Part shown: in pieces, positions 16,461 to 24,612 of the stretch | How positions within the stretch are numbered: the first letter of the stretch is position 1 | Layout of the letters: each line of letters starts with the position of its first letter | From: Ornithinimicrobium cavernae | GTDB taxonomy: Bacteria; Actinomycetota; Actinomycetes; Actinomycetales; Dermatophilaceae | Reading direction: 5' to 3' | Length of the DNA: 64,000 bases | Assembly (NCBI RefSeq): GCF_003121625.1 | Contig: NZ_QDDJ01000017.1 | Location: forward strand, 1-64,000 | Program-made: the position numbers and the translations under genes | The notes under the pieces: generated by a model | Told to the model about the DNA's origin: nothing | What the model saw: only the letters and a program-made list of their open reading frames with translations | The model's database searches: none

Positions 16461-17534
16461 CTAGGGACGGGCCTCGAGCACCATGTTGAAGTCGTTCTCG
16501 GCGACCCGACGGACCCGGGAGTACCCGGCTGCGGTGAGCACATCGCGAAGCCGCGCCTCGCCCGCCTGGGAGCCCAGCGCCAGCCCGACCGGCTGGGAGA
16601 GCGAGTTGGCGGTGCACAGGAACGTCGACGCCGCGAAGCTGACTGCCGCCATCGGCACCGTCGCCAGCGTGGTGGCCAGGTCGTCGCCGGCGCGCGGCTC
16701 AACCAGCACGAGGGTGCCGCCGGTGGCCAGGGCGTGGCGGGCGTGCTCGGCCGCGCCGACCGGGTCGCCGAGGTCGTGGAAGGTGTCGAAGAACGTGATG
16801 ATGTCGACGTCCTGGTCGGGATAGCCGTGGCAGTGGTTGACCTCGAAGCGCACCCGGTCACTCACTCCCGCGTCGGCCGCCCGCCGGTTCGCGGTCTCGA
16901 CCGAGGCCGGGTGCACGTCATACCCCACGAACAGCGAGTTCGGGTAGGCCTCGGCGAGCAGCAGCACCGGGGCGCCGTGCCCGGAGCCGACGTCGACCAC
17001 CCGCGCACCCGCCTGCAGCCTGTCGTGGACACCGTCCAGGGCGGGGACCCACTCGCTGAGCAGGCTGTTGCGGTAACCGACGCGGAAGAACCGCTCGGTT
17101 CCCTCGAACGTGGTGGGGTCCTGCTCACCCCACGGGATGCCGGTGCCGTGCCGGAACGCCTCGACCAGCTGGTCGGTGCGGCGGTGCATGCCGCTGATCA
17201 CCGGGGCGCCCCCGATCATCGAGGCCGGTGAGTCGTCGGAGGCCAGCACGGCGGCGTGCTCCGGCGGCAGGGTGAAGGTGTCGTCGGCCGGGTCGTAGCC
17301 GACGAAACCGACGGCGGCCTGCTGGGCCAGCCACTCCCGCACATAGCGCTCGGCGGTGCCTGTCCGCGCGGCGAGCTGCGCGGAGGTGAGGGGTCCGCCT
17401 GCTGCCAGTGCGGCATACAGGCCGGTCCGGTCGCCGATCACCATCATGGCGGCGGTCGCCCCGCCGGCGAGCGCGGCGCCCACCTGCTGGGCGAACGCGC
17501 CGACCTTCTGCAGATCCGGTGTCGTGGTGGTCAT
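16461..17534 (-). CDS. Class I SAM-dependent methyltransferase with winged-helix N-terminus
   Basis: A 357-residue methyltransferase. The N-terminal 90 residues form a winged-helix dimerisation domain (GDRTGLYAALAAGGPLTSAQL, then TAERYVREWLAQQA). The SAM-binding motif I is VVDVGSGHGAPVLLLAE (about residue 176), followed by the acidic loop in FVGYDVHPASVE and motif IV in IITFFDTFHDLGDP. This layout is that of small-molecule O-, N- or C-methyltransferases such as those of secondary metabolism. It is divergent from the SARP-type regulator at 17623 with an 88-base gap, so that regulator may control it. Substrate unknown. Confidence 0.86.
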   Translation of the reverse strand: MTTTTPDLQKVGAFAQQVGAALAGGATAAMMVIGDRTGLYAALAAGGPLTSAQLAARTGTAERYVREWLAQQAAVGFVGYDPADDTFTLPPEHAAVLASDDSPASMIGGAPVISGMHRRTDQLVEAFRHGTGIPWGEQDPTTFEGTERFFRVGYRNSLLSEWVPALDGVHDRLQAGARVVDVGSGHGAPVLLLAEAYPNSLFVGYDVHPASVETANRRAADAGVSDRVRFEVNHCHGYPDQDVDIITFFDTFHDLGDPVGAAEHARHALATGGTLVLVEPRAGDDLATTLATVPMAAVSFAASTFLCTANSLSQPVGLALGSQAGEARLRDVLTAAGYSRVRRVAENDFNMVLEARP

Positions 17535-17622
17535 GGTGCCTCCTGGGTCGAGTGGATGCCGCCAGCGTGCTCCGCCCGGGATTCACGGGAGTTTCACGCG
17601 GGTGTCGGGCACACTGGGGGAG

Positions 17623-20541
17623 ATGCCTGAGCTGCGATGCGGCGTGCTCGGAGCGCTGGAGGTCCACGTCGACGGACGACCGGTCACGATTCCCCCGGGC
17701 CGTCAGCGGGCGGTGCTGACCTGCCTGCTCGTCCAGGGTCACCCGGTCCCGGCGGACGCCCTCATCGAGGCGGCCTGGCCCCGTGACCTTCCGCAGGACC
17801 CGCACCGGGCGCTGCGCACCGTCCTCTCGCGGCTGCGCGCCGTGGTGGGCCACGACACGATCACCCTGGGGCCGGCGGGCTACGAGCTGAGCGGCGGCAG
17901 CGTGGACGCCGAGGAGTTCGAGGACCTCCTCCGACAGGCCAGATCCGTTGAGCCGCAACGGGTCAGGGAGCTGCTCGGGCGCGCCCTCGCCCTGTGGCGG
18001 GGCACGGCCTACGGCGAGTATGCCGAGGCCTCCTTCGCGCGGCCGGCCAGTGAGCGGCTGGCCCGGCTCCGGCTGGATGCGGTCGAGGCCCACGCGTCGG
18101 CGCTGGTCCGGCTGGGGGAGCCCGGTGCCGCCGTCCCGCCCCTGGAGGAGCTGCTGGCCGAGGAGCCGTTCCGGGAGCGCGCCGTCGAGCTGCTGGTGCG
18201 GGCGCTCTACCACGCCGGCCGGCAGACGGAGGCGCTGGAGCGGCTGCGGGAGCATCGCTCGGTGCTGGGTGCCGAGCTCGGGCTGGACCCCTCGCCCCAG
18301 CTCGCCGCCCTGGAGTCGCGGATCCTCGGCCACGCGCTGGCACCGGTCCGGCCGGCGGAGCAGACGCTGCCGGAGTGGCTGGACACCTCGACGGCGTTCA
18401 TCGGCCGGGAGGACGAGCTCGCCGACCTGGCGGCAGCGGTCTCCGCGAGCCGGGTCACGGCAGTCACCGGGCCGGGAGGGGTCGGCAAGTCACGACTGGT
18501 CGCGGAGGCCCTCGGTGGCCTCCACGCGAGCCTGGGCCTGCCGGTCACCGTGGTGGAGCTGGCCCCGGTCCTCCCGGGTCGGGTGACGATGACGCTGATG
18601 GACGAGCTCGGTCTGCGGCCGGCCGGGGCAGGGGCCGGCCCTCCGGAGACCGGCGTCGACAACCCGGCGGACGCCCGCCCCGGTGCCGACCCGGTCGTCG
18701 GCGACCTGGTGGAGTACCTCAGCGCCGTGCCCCACCTGCTGGTGCTCGACAACTGCGAGCACGTGCTTGAGGAGCTGACCCCGCTGGTCTCGACCATCGC
18801 CAGCCGCTGCCGGGACGTGCGGGTGCTTGCCACGAGCCGGCGCCGGCTGGGCGTGGCCTCCGAGCAGGTGCTCCCCCTCGCGCCGCTCGGGGTGCCGGAC
18901 CCGACGGAGACCCTCGGTCGTCAGGGGTCGGCTGCCGCCGTGAGGCTGTTCGGGGACCGGGTCCGCCGTCTGCGGCCGGCCTTCGCGGTGACCGCCGACA
19001 ACCTCACCGACGTCGCCGAGCTGTGCCGGCGCTGCGAGGGGCTCCCGCTGGCGCTCGAGCTCGCGGCCTCGCGCACCGCCCGGTCCGGGGTCGGTGAGGT
19101 GCTCCGTCGACTGCCGACCGATGCCGTCGGCGAGACGGGCGGACTCTGGGCCGTGGTCGCCTGGTCGGACGGGCTGCTCTCACCGGACCAGCAGAGCCTG
19201 CTCGACTGCGTCACCGTGTTCGCCGACGACTTCACCGCGGAGGACGTGGCCGAGGTGGTGTCGCGGCTCCCGGAGTGGACCGGCGACCCGGCACCGGCGC
19301 TCGCCGAGCTGGTCGAGTCGTCGCTGGTCGTCCGGCGCGACACCGCCGGCGGTCCCCGGTACGGGCTGCTGGAGATGGTGCGGGCCTTCGCCGCTCGCCG
19401 GCTGCGGGAGTCGGGACGCGCGGCGGAGGTCGGGGCCGCCCACGGTGCCTGGGTGCGTGAGCTGGTGACGGGCATCCGCGAGGACTGGTCCCGGCTCGAC
19501 GGCGCCGTCGTGGGTGCCCGGCTCTCTGCCTCCAGCAGCGAGGTCACCGGTGCGCTGCGCCGCGCGCTGGACGCCGGGCAGCTCGTCCTGGCCGCGGACA
19601 TCTCCCACGCCGTCGCGCGCTGCCTGCACTGGACACCCGGCCTGGAGCTGCGCGACCTGATGATCGAGGTGGGGGAGCGGTGCGCCGAGGCGCCCGGACC
19701 CGAGGTGGCCGGCGGCGTCGCGGCTGCCGCGTTCGGTCACGCCGAGCGGGGCGACCCCGCACGGGCCCGGGTGCTCGGCACCGCCGCGCTGGACATGTGC
19801 CGCGAGCCCGACCACGCAGCCATGGCCCACCTCTCGCTGGCCGTGGCGGCGATCTACGGAGGGGACCTGGCCGACTCCGCCCGCTGGTTCCGCGGTCTGG
19901 CCGCCGACCCCGCGCTCCTCGGCGAGGCGAACACGTCGCTGGCGCTGATCGCCTGCTACGCGGGAGACCGAGCCGGCGCGCGGGAGCACGCCGCGATCGC
20001 GCTCGCCGCCGGACCCTCCGGCAGCGACGCCTCCCACGCGTTCGCCCGGTATGCGGCGGGCGAGGTCGAGGCGCTGACCGACCCCGACCGCGCGCGACAG
20101 CTGCTCGCCGAGGCGGCCGCGGAGGCCGACCGGGTCGGCGCCGAGCAGGTGAGCCGGGTGTCCCGCCTCGCCCTGTTCGCCCTGCTCGTCCGGGGTGGTC
20201 GGCACGAGGAGGCCGTCGCCCTCGGCCTCCGGGTGCTCGCCGACCTGCGGCGTCTCGGGGCCTGGACCCAGGTGTGGACCCTGGTGCGGATGCTCGCCGA
20301 GCTGCTCGCCGGGGCAGGGCGGTGGTCCGACGCCGCGTTCCTCCTCGGGGCGGCCCGCGGGACGTCGGGCGCACCGCCACCGGTCGGCGAGGACGTCGAG
20401 CGGTATGCCGCGCTCGAGAGCCGGCTCTCCGACCACCTCGGTGCGCACGTCCTGCAGCAGATCCACACCCTGGCCGCTGCGACGCCCCGTGCCCAGGTCC
20501 TCAGCCGTGCCGAGCGGGTCCTGCGCGACCTCGACGACTAA
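17623..20541 (+). CDS. SARP/BTAD-type transcriptional regulator with ATPase and TPR domains
   Basis: A 972-residue regulator of the AfsR type. Residues 1-95 form an OmpR-like winged helix as in SARPs (GVLGALEVHVDGRPVTIPPG). The BTAD domain follows to about residue 240 (RLRLDAVEAHASALVRLGEP). The STAND-type ATPase comes next, with Walker A GPGGVGKSRL near residue 284 and Walker B LLVLDNCEHV near 372. The rest is helical and TPR-like (repeated Ala/Leu/Glu helices). Such proteins activate secondary metabolism or exported-protein genes in response to a ligand or phosphorylation. The ATG at 17623 follows GGGGGAG. Divergent from the methyltransferase gene, the likely target. No biosynthetic cluster is visible nearby. 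Confidence 0.88.
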   Translation: MPELRCGVLGALEVHVDGRPVTIPPGRQRAVLTCLLVQGHPVPADALIEAAWPRDLPQDPHRALRTVLSRLRAVVGHDTITLGPAGYELSGGSVDAEEFEDLLRQARSVEPQRVRELLGRALALWRGTAYGEYAEASFARPASERLARLRLDAVEAHASALVRLGEPGAAVPPLEELLAEEPFRERAVELLVRALYHAGRQTEALERLREHRSVLGAELGLDPSPQLAALESRILGHALAPVRPAEQTLPEWLDTSTAFIGREDELADLAAAVSASRVTAVTGPGGVGKSRLVAEALGGLHASLGLPVTVVELAPVLPGRVTMTLMDELGLRPAGAGAGPPETGVDNPADARPGADPVVGDLVEYLSAVPHLLVLDNCEHVLEELTPLVSTIASRCRDVRVLATSRRRLGVASEQVLPLAPLGVPDPTETLGRQGSAAAVRLFGDRVRRLRPAFAVTADNLTDVAELCRRCEGLPLALELAASRTARSGVGEVLRRLPTDAVGETGGLWAVVAWSDGLLSPDQQSLLDCVTVFADDFTAEDVAEVVSRLPEWTGDPAPALAELVESSLVVRRDTAGGPRYGLLEMVRAFAARRLRESGRAAEVGAAHGAWVRELVTGIREDWSRLDGAVVGARLSASSSEVTGALRRALDAGQLVLAADISHAVARCLHWTPGLELRDLMIEVGERCAEAPGPEVAGGVAAAAFGHAERGDPARARVLGTAALDMCREPDHAAMAHLSLAVAAIYGGDLADSARWFRGLAADPALLGEANTSLALIACYAGDRAGAREHAAIALAAGPSGSDASHAFARYAAGEVEALTDPDRARQLLAEAAAEADRVGAEQVSRVSRLALFALLVRGGRHEEAVALGLRVLADLRRLGAWTQVWTLVRMLAELLAGAGRWSDAAFLLGAARGTSGAPPPVGEDVERYAALESRLSDHLGAHVLQQIHTLAAATPRAQVLSRAERVLRDLDD

Positions 20542-20595
20542 ACCGGTCGCCCTCGGCCAGACCCGGTCGCCCTCGGCGACACGAGGGGGACCGGT
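20542..20595. terminator. Bidirectional terminator between SARP-type gene and vapC
   Basis: ACCGGTCGCCCTC pairs with GAGGGGGACCGGT across a 28-base loop that itself repeats CCCGGTCGCCCTCGG. It starts directly after the SARP-type stop codon and ends at the stop codon of the leftward vapC-like gene. Confidence 0.65.
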
Positions 20596-20972
20596 CAGGA
20601 CGGCACGGTCACGGTGACGCCGTGTCGCCTCGCTGTGGTGGCTGCACGTCGATCGGTCGTGAGCCACGTCGCCCCGCGACGCAGGGCAAGAGCGGCGTAC
20701 CAGCCGTCAGTCACAGACAGCGAGTCCCGCCACCGCCACGCCTGGTGGACATCGGCCTCGTCGCGCTCGACACCGAAGTCCGCCCGGAGGTGCTGCCCGA
20801 GGGCTCGCTCGGCGGCCTCGTCGGCCAGGACGCCGCGCTGGTTCAGGGCCCTGAGGGCGCCGACGACCTCCGCGTCGAAGTGAGGAGGGACGATCACCGA
20901 CTCCTCGGCAGGCGGCGGCGCGATGATGCCGGTCAGGATGTCGACCCACGCCGACGCGTCGAGCACGATCAT
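20595..20972 (-). CDS. PIN-domain ribonuclease toxin (VapC-like)
   Basis: A 125-residue PIN-domain protein, the toxin part of a VapBC-type module. The acidic metal-binding residues are D5 (MIVLDASAWVD), the Glu of HFDAEVVGALRAL, Asp in SVTDGWYAALAL and Asp in TWLTTDRR. VapC toxins cut tRNA or rRNA and stop translation when the antitoxin is degraded. The start ATG overlaps the stop of the upstream antitoxin gene by four bases (ATGA), so the two are made together. Complete length, with no sign of decay. Confidence 0.9.
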   Translation of the reverse strand: MIVLDASAWVDILTGIIAPPPAEESVIVPPHFDAEVVGALRALNQRGVLADEAAERALGQHLRADFGVERDEADVHQAWRWRDSLSVTDGWYAALALRRGATWLTTDRRAATTARRHGVTVTVPS

Positions 20973-21223
20973 CCGGTGCCCATCTCACGGCGAACCTCTG
21001 CCAGGGCGCCGGCCGTGTCCTCACGCCGGACGTTGCGGGGCGAGGTCTCGGCGATCTCGGCGTAGAGCGCTGCGCGGTGTCGGCTTGCCACGTGCTCGGC
21101 AAGGTCGCGGGCGATCAGCTCCTTGAGGTAGTCGGACAGGCTCATCCTGCGACGGGCCGCCTCCGCCTTCGCCGCAGCCGCCATCTCCTCGTCGACCGAT
21201 CGGATCTGCAGGTTCGTGGCCAT
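20969..21223 (-). CDS. VapB/FitA-type ribbon-helix-helix antitoxin
   Basis: An 84-residue antitoxin. The N-terminal ribbon-helix-helix is MATNLQIRSVDEEMAAAAKAEAARRRMSLSDYLKELI read over residues 1-37 (strand, helix, turn with SLSDYLK). The C-terminal tail (VRREDTAGALAEVRREM) should wrap around the toxin. It binds and inhibits the PIN toxin encoded next to it and probably represses its own promoter. The ATG at 21223 is only six bases downstream of a TATACT -10, so the message is probably leaderless. A longer upstream frame is not needed. Confidence 0.85.
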   Translation of the reverse strand: MATNLQIRSVDEEMAAAAKAEAARRRMSLSDYLKELIARDLAEHVASRHRAALYAEIAETSPRNVRREDTAGALAEVRREMGTG

Positions 21224-21229
21224 GGGCTC

Positions 21230-21259
21230 AGTATAGCGCCGTGCATGCTCCTGCATGCA
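21230..21259 (-). promoter_or_regulatory. Promoter and operator of the vapBC module
   Basis: Read leftwards, a -10 TATACT (complement of 21230-21235) sits six bases before the vapB start. Just upstream is a perfect inverted repeat TGCATGC-TCCT-GCATGCA (21242-21259), placed where it would block polymerase. The geometry predicts a leaderless transcript and self-repression by VapBC. Confidence 0.6.
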
Positions 21260-21396
21260 GTGCTGCGTGGAGGAACTGATTGGGAAACCTTGACCAGTCG
21301 GCGTGGAGCCGACAGGATGGGGCCATCCCACTGCGTCGCCGTCCTGGCCTGCAGGTTTGCCCGGACGCCGGCGCACCAACCTGCCGGAGGATCGCA

Positions 21397-24300
21397 ATGA
21401 CGCGACGCACCATCGCCACCGCCCTGTCCGCAGCACTCCTGGTCGCCGGCCCGTTCGCCGTGGCCTCACCGGGGGACGGTGATCCACCGGGTGCCACCGC
21501 GGAGGCGGAGGCGATCCAGCTGCCCGACGACGAGCGGGCCCTGCTGCGCCTCGAGCTGCCGGACCGGGCTGCCCTGGAGCAGCTGGTGCGCGACGGTGCC
21601 GACGTCGCCGCGGTCCCGGCCACCTCGCCGGACACCCGTGGGGACCGGGTCCTGGTCGACCTGGTGCTCTCCGGGCGTGAGCTCGAGGCGCTCGAGGCCG
21701 AAGGCGCCACGGTGGTCCAGGTCATCCAGCGCGAGGGCGAGGGCACCAGGAACTTCGAGGCCAGCCGCGAGGCGGCCGCACGCCAGCACGCCGTCGGACT
21801 GAGCAGCACGACGGCCGGCGCCGAGCCCCAGGACACGCTGACCTTCGACCACGCCTACTGGTGGACGTCGGGGGAGCAGACCTTCGTCCAGGTCCAGGTG
21901 GCCACGTCCGCGGAGCTCGACCCCGACCTCGAGATCACCGTCGAGTGGGAGACCGAGACCGGTGAGACCGGCACCTTCTCCCTGTTCCGCTACGAGGACG
22001 CCGACGAGTACCTCTTCCACTTCCACCTGCCCCAGTCCGTCCCCGACGTCCCCGTGAGCCTGACCGCGACCTCCAGCGAGGGCGGCACCGCGACCGCCGT
22101 GCCGGAGGCCTGGCCGGGCAGCGAGCCGCCGGAGACCCCGAGCGGCTACCAGCAGGACTTCATCGACTCCTACATGACCCCGGCCGACGTCAACGAGCGC
22201 ATGGACCGGCTGGTCCAGCAGTACCCCGACCTCGTCGAGGTCATCGAGCTGCCCCACCAGACCCACGGCTACTCGCGCACGGCCAAGAGCCACGTCGGCG
22301 ACCCGGAGTCGGCCGCCATCGTGGTCGAGTCGGTCGAGCCCGGGACGGAAGGGATGAACGGCACCGTGGTGCGGGTCATCGACCCGGGTGCCGCGGACAG
22401 CCCGCTCAGCGCCGTGTACGCCGACGGTACGCTCACCATCTCCCTCGCCACCGACGCCCTCGGTCTGGTGACGAGCACCACCGAGGAGGTGTCGGCATAC
22501 CTCAATGAGCAGTTCCCCGACACGTTCAGCGCGTTCGTCGAGGAGGGCTCGGAGGGGCAGCAGATGCCGACCGTCGAGGAGGCCGTGCTGGACGACGGTC
22601 TCGACGCCTCGCACCTGAGCCCGGAGGGCAGCACCGTCCGTGCCCTGCGGATCGGGGTGCACCGCGACGGCTCCCGACCAGGTGTCTACACCTACAGCCA
22701 GGAGCACGCCCGCGAGTGGGTCACGCCGCTGGTGACGATGGAGTTCGCCGAGCGCATGCTGGCCAACGCGGCCACCGACGAGGAGACTGCGCGGCTGCTG
22801 GAGGAGGTGGAGATCTTCGTCCTGCCGGTGGTCAACCCGGACGGGGCCAACTACTCCTTCTACGACTACAACTTCCAGCGCAAGAACCTGTCCGACCACT
22901 GCGAGGGCACCGACCGCGACCCGGCCAACGAGGACCGCTGGGGCGTGGACGTCAACCGCAACTACGCCGTCGGCTCGGTCTTCGACGGCTACGTCGGCGG
23001 CTCGCTGGAGTGCCTGTCCGGGACCTTCGCCGGCACCGGTGAGCTGTCCGAGGCCGAGGCCAACAACGTGGTGGCCATTGCCGAGCAGTTCCCCAACATC
23101 ACCCACGCCATCAACGTGCACAGCTACGGCGGCTACTTCATGTGGTCCCCAGGTGCCTACGCGATGCCTGGGCGGGTGCCGCTGCCCGTGCCCGGTCCCG
23201 AGGTGGCCGAGGAGTTCATGGACGCCGCCCAGCGGATCGTCGGTGCCATCAGCGCGCACCGCGGCACGATGACGTGGCCCTCCAACACCGGCCCTGTCGT
23301 CGACGTCCTCTACAGCGCCGCGGGCAACTCCGGTGACCACCTGTTCTACGAGCACGACATCTACGCCTGGGACTTCGAGGTCGGCAATGACCTGTGGAAC
23401 GAGGAGGAGCAGGGCTGGGACGGCGTCGGTTTCCAGCCGCCCTTCGAGGAGGCCCACCCCGAGTCCCAGGAGTATGCCGCGGGGCTGGTCGAGCTCGTCC
23501 GCATCGCCGCGGACGCGGCACCGGTGCACCGGTTGAGCGGCGCGGACCGCTACAGCACCTCCGTGGCCATCGGCCAGCAGGCCTTCCCGGAGAGCCAGAC
23601 CGCCGTCCTGGTCAGCGGTGCCGAGGCGGGCATGGTCGACGGGCTGGTCGCCGGACCGCTGGGCCGGCACCTGGAGTCGCCCGTGCTGCTGACCCGTCCG
23701 GACCTGCTGCCCTCGGTCGTGGCGCAGGACCTCACCGACCGAGGCGTCACCGACGTGGTGGTGGTCGGCGGTGACTCCGCCGTCAACGCGTCGGTCGTGG
23801 ACACCCTGACCGGCATGGGCATCGAGGTCGAACGGGTCTCCGGATCCGACCGCTACGGCACCGCCGCGGCCGTTGCCGAGCAGCTCGGTGCCGGGGGCGA
23901 GGTCGTCGTGTCCTCCGGTGAGTCCGGACGCCTCGTGGACGCGCTCGCGGTCTCCGGACCGGCGGCCGCGACCGGCACGCCGGTGCTGCTGGTCCAGCGG
24001 GACCACGTGCCCAACGTGACCGCGGAGGCCCTGGACGGCTATGAGTCGTCCCTGGCGATCGGTGGTGACGTCGCCATCTCCGACGAGACACTGGCCGAGC
24101 TGCCCGACGCTGAGCGGGTGTCTGGTGCGGACCGGTGGACGACCGCGACCGCCATCGCCGACCACTACGCCGGCGAGGGCATGGACGTCAGCTCGGTGGC
24201 GATCAGCTCGGGCACGAACGACCACCTGGTCGACGCCCTGCCGGGCGGCACGCTCGGTGAGCTGGTGCTGCTCGCCCGCCCCGACGCCCTGCCGTCGGCC

Positions 24301-24417
24301 ACCACGGGCTGGCTCGAGGCCTCGACCGGGACCGAGCACGCCTGGGTCCTCGGCGGCGACGGCGCCGTCGGCGAGGCGGTGATGGACACCCTGCGGGGGC
24401 TGCTCACCGCCGAGTGA
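21397..24417 (+). CDS. Secreted M14 zinc carboxypeptidase with three cell-wall-binding repeats
   Basis: A 1006-residue exported protein. The signal peptide runs TRRTIATALSAALLVAGPFAVASP. The M14 peptidase domain carries the zinc ligands in QEHAREW (about residue 437) and NVHSYGG (about 573) and the catalytic Glu in WDFEVGND (about 658). From about residue 708 to the end there are three CWB2-type repeats, each beginning with a variant of LSGADRYSTS / VSGSDRYGTA / VSGADRWTTA and containing VVVGGDSAV or similar. Three CWB2 modules form a trimeric unit that attaches to secondary wall polymers, so the enzyme is displayed on the surface. GGAGG at 21386-21390 supports the ATG at 21397. It trims C-terminal residues from peptides or wall stems. 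Confidence 0.93.
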   Translation: MTRRTIATALSAALLVAGPFAVASPGDGDPPGATAEAEAIQLPDDERALLRLELPDRAALEQLVRDGADVAAVPATSPDTRGDRVLVDLVLSGRELEALEAEGATVVQVIQREGEGTRNFEASREAAARQHAVGLSSTTAGAEPQDTLTFDHAYWWTSGEQTFVQVQVATSAELDPDLEITVEWETETGETGTFSLFRYEDADEYLFHFHLPQSVPDVPVSLTATSSEGGTATAVPEAWPGSEPPETPSGYQQDFIDSYMTPADVNERMDRLVQQYPDLVEVIELPHQTHGYSRTAKSHVGDPESAAIVVESVEPGTEGMNGTVVRVIDPGAADSPLSAVYADGTLTISLATDALGLVTSTTEEVSAYLNEQFPDTFSAFVEEGSEGQQMPTVEEAVLDDGLDASHLSPEGSTVRALRIGVHRDGSRPGVYTYSQEHAREWVTPLVTMEFAERMLANAATDEETARLLEEVEIFVLPVVNPDGANYSFYDYNFQRKNLSDHCEGTDRDPANEDRWGVDVNRNYAVGSVFDGYVGGSLECLSGTFAGTGELSEAEANNVVAIAEQFPNITHAINVHSYGGYFMWSPGAYAMPGRVPLPVPGPEVAEEFMDAAQRIVGAISAHRGTMTWPSNTGPVVDVLYSAAGNSGDHLFYEHDIYAWDFEVGNDLWNEEEQGWDGVGFQPPFEEAHPESQEYAAGLVELVRIAADAAPVHRLSGADRYSTSVAIGQQAFPESQTAVLVSGAEAGMVDGLVAGPLGRHLESPVLLTRPDLLPSVVAQDLTDRGVTDVVVVGGDSAVNASVVDTLTGMGIEVERVSGSDRYGTAAAVAEQLGAGGEVVVSSGESGRLVDALAVSGPAAATGTPVLLVQRDHVPNVTAEALDGYESSLAIGGDVAISDETLAELPDAERVSGADRWTTATAIADHYAGEGMDVSSVAISSGTNDHLVDALPGGTLGELVLLARPDALPSATTGWLEASTGTEHAWVLGGDGAVGEAVMDTLRGLLTAE

Positions 24418-24462
24418 CCCCGCGCCCCTGACACGTGCACGGGAACCAGCCAGCGCCCCTGA

Positions 24463-24520
24463 CACGTGCCCGGGGACTACCCAAGGATCTCGAGATCTGC
24501 GGGTAGTTCCCGTGCACGTG
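24463..24520. repeat. 58-bp palindromic intergenic element, copy 1
   Basis: CACGTGCCCGGGGACTACCC, then GATCTCGAGATC, then GGGTAGTTCCCGTGCACGTG: two outer arms and a palindromic centre. A close copy lies at 36106-36161. A half element ACACGTGCACGGGAACC occurs just upstream at 24432-24447, preceded by the same GCGCCCCTGACACGTGC found at the head of the full copy. It sits between the M14 peptidase gene and hrpA, both rightward, and could fold into a long hairpin acting as a terminator. Confidence 0.85.
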
Positions 24521-24612
24521 CCGCCGTCGGCCTGAGCGTGCGACCCCGTCGCAGCCGCCAGGTCGTCGTCCACCCATCAACCGGTGTGCAATTCGGGCGG
24601 CGATTTGTGACG

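Noticed and set aside
21466-24573. 1035-residue leftward open frame opposite the M14 peptidase gene
   Set aside because: Shadow of a well-supported gene; no domain, no start context, low-complexity composition.
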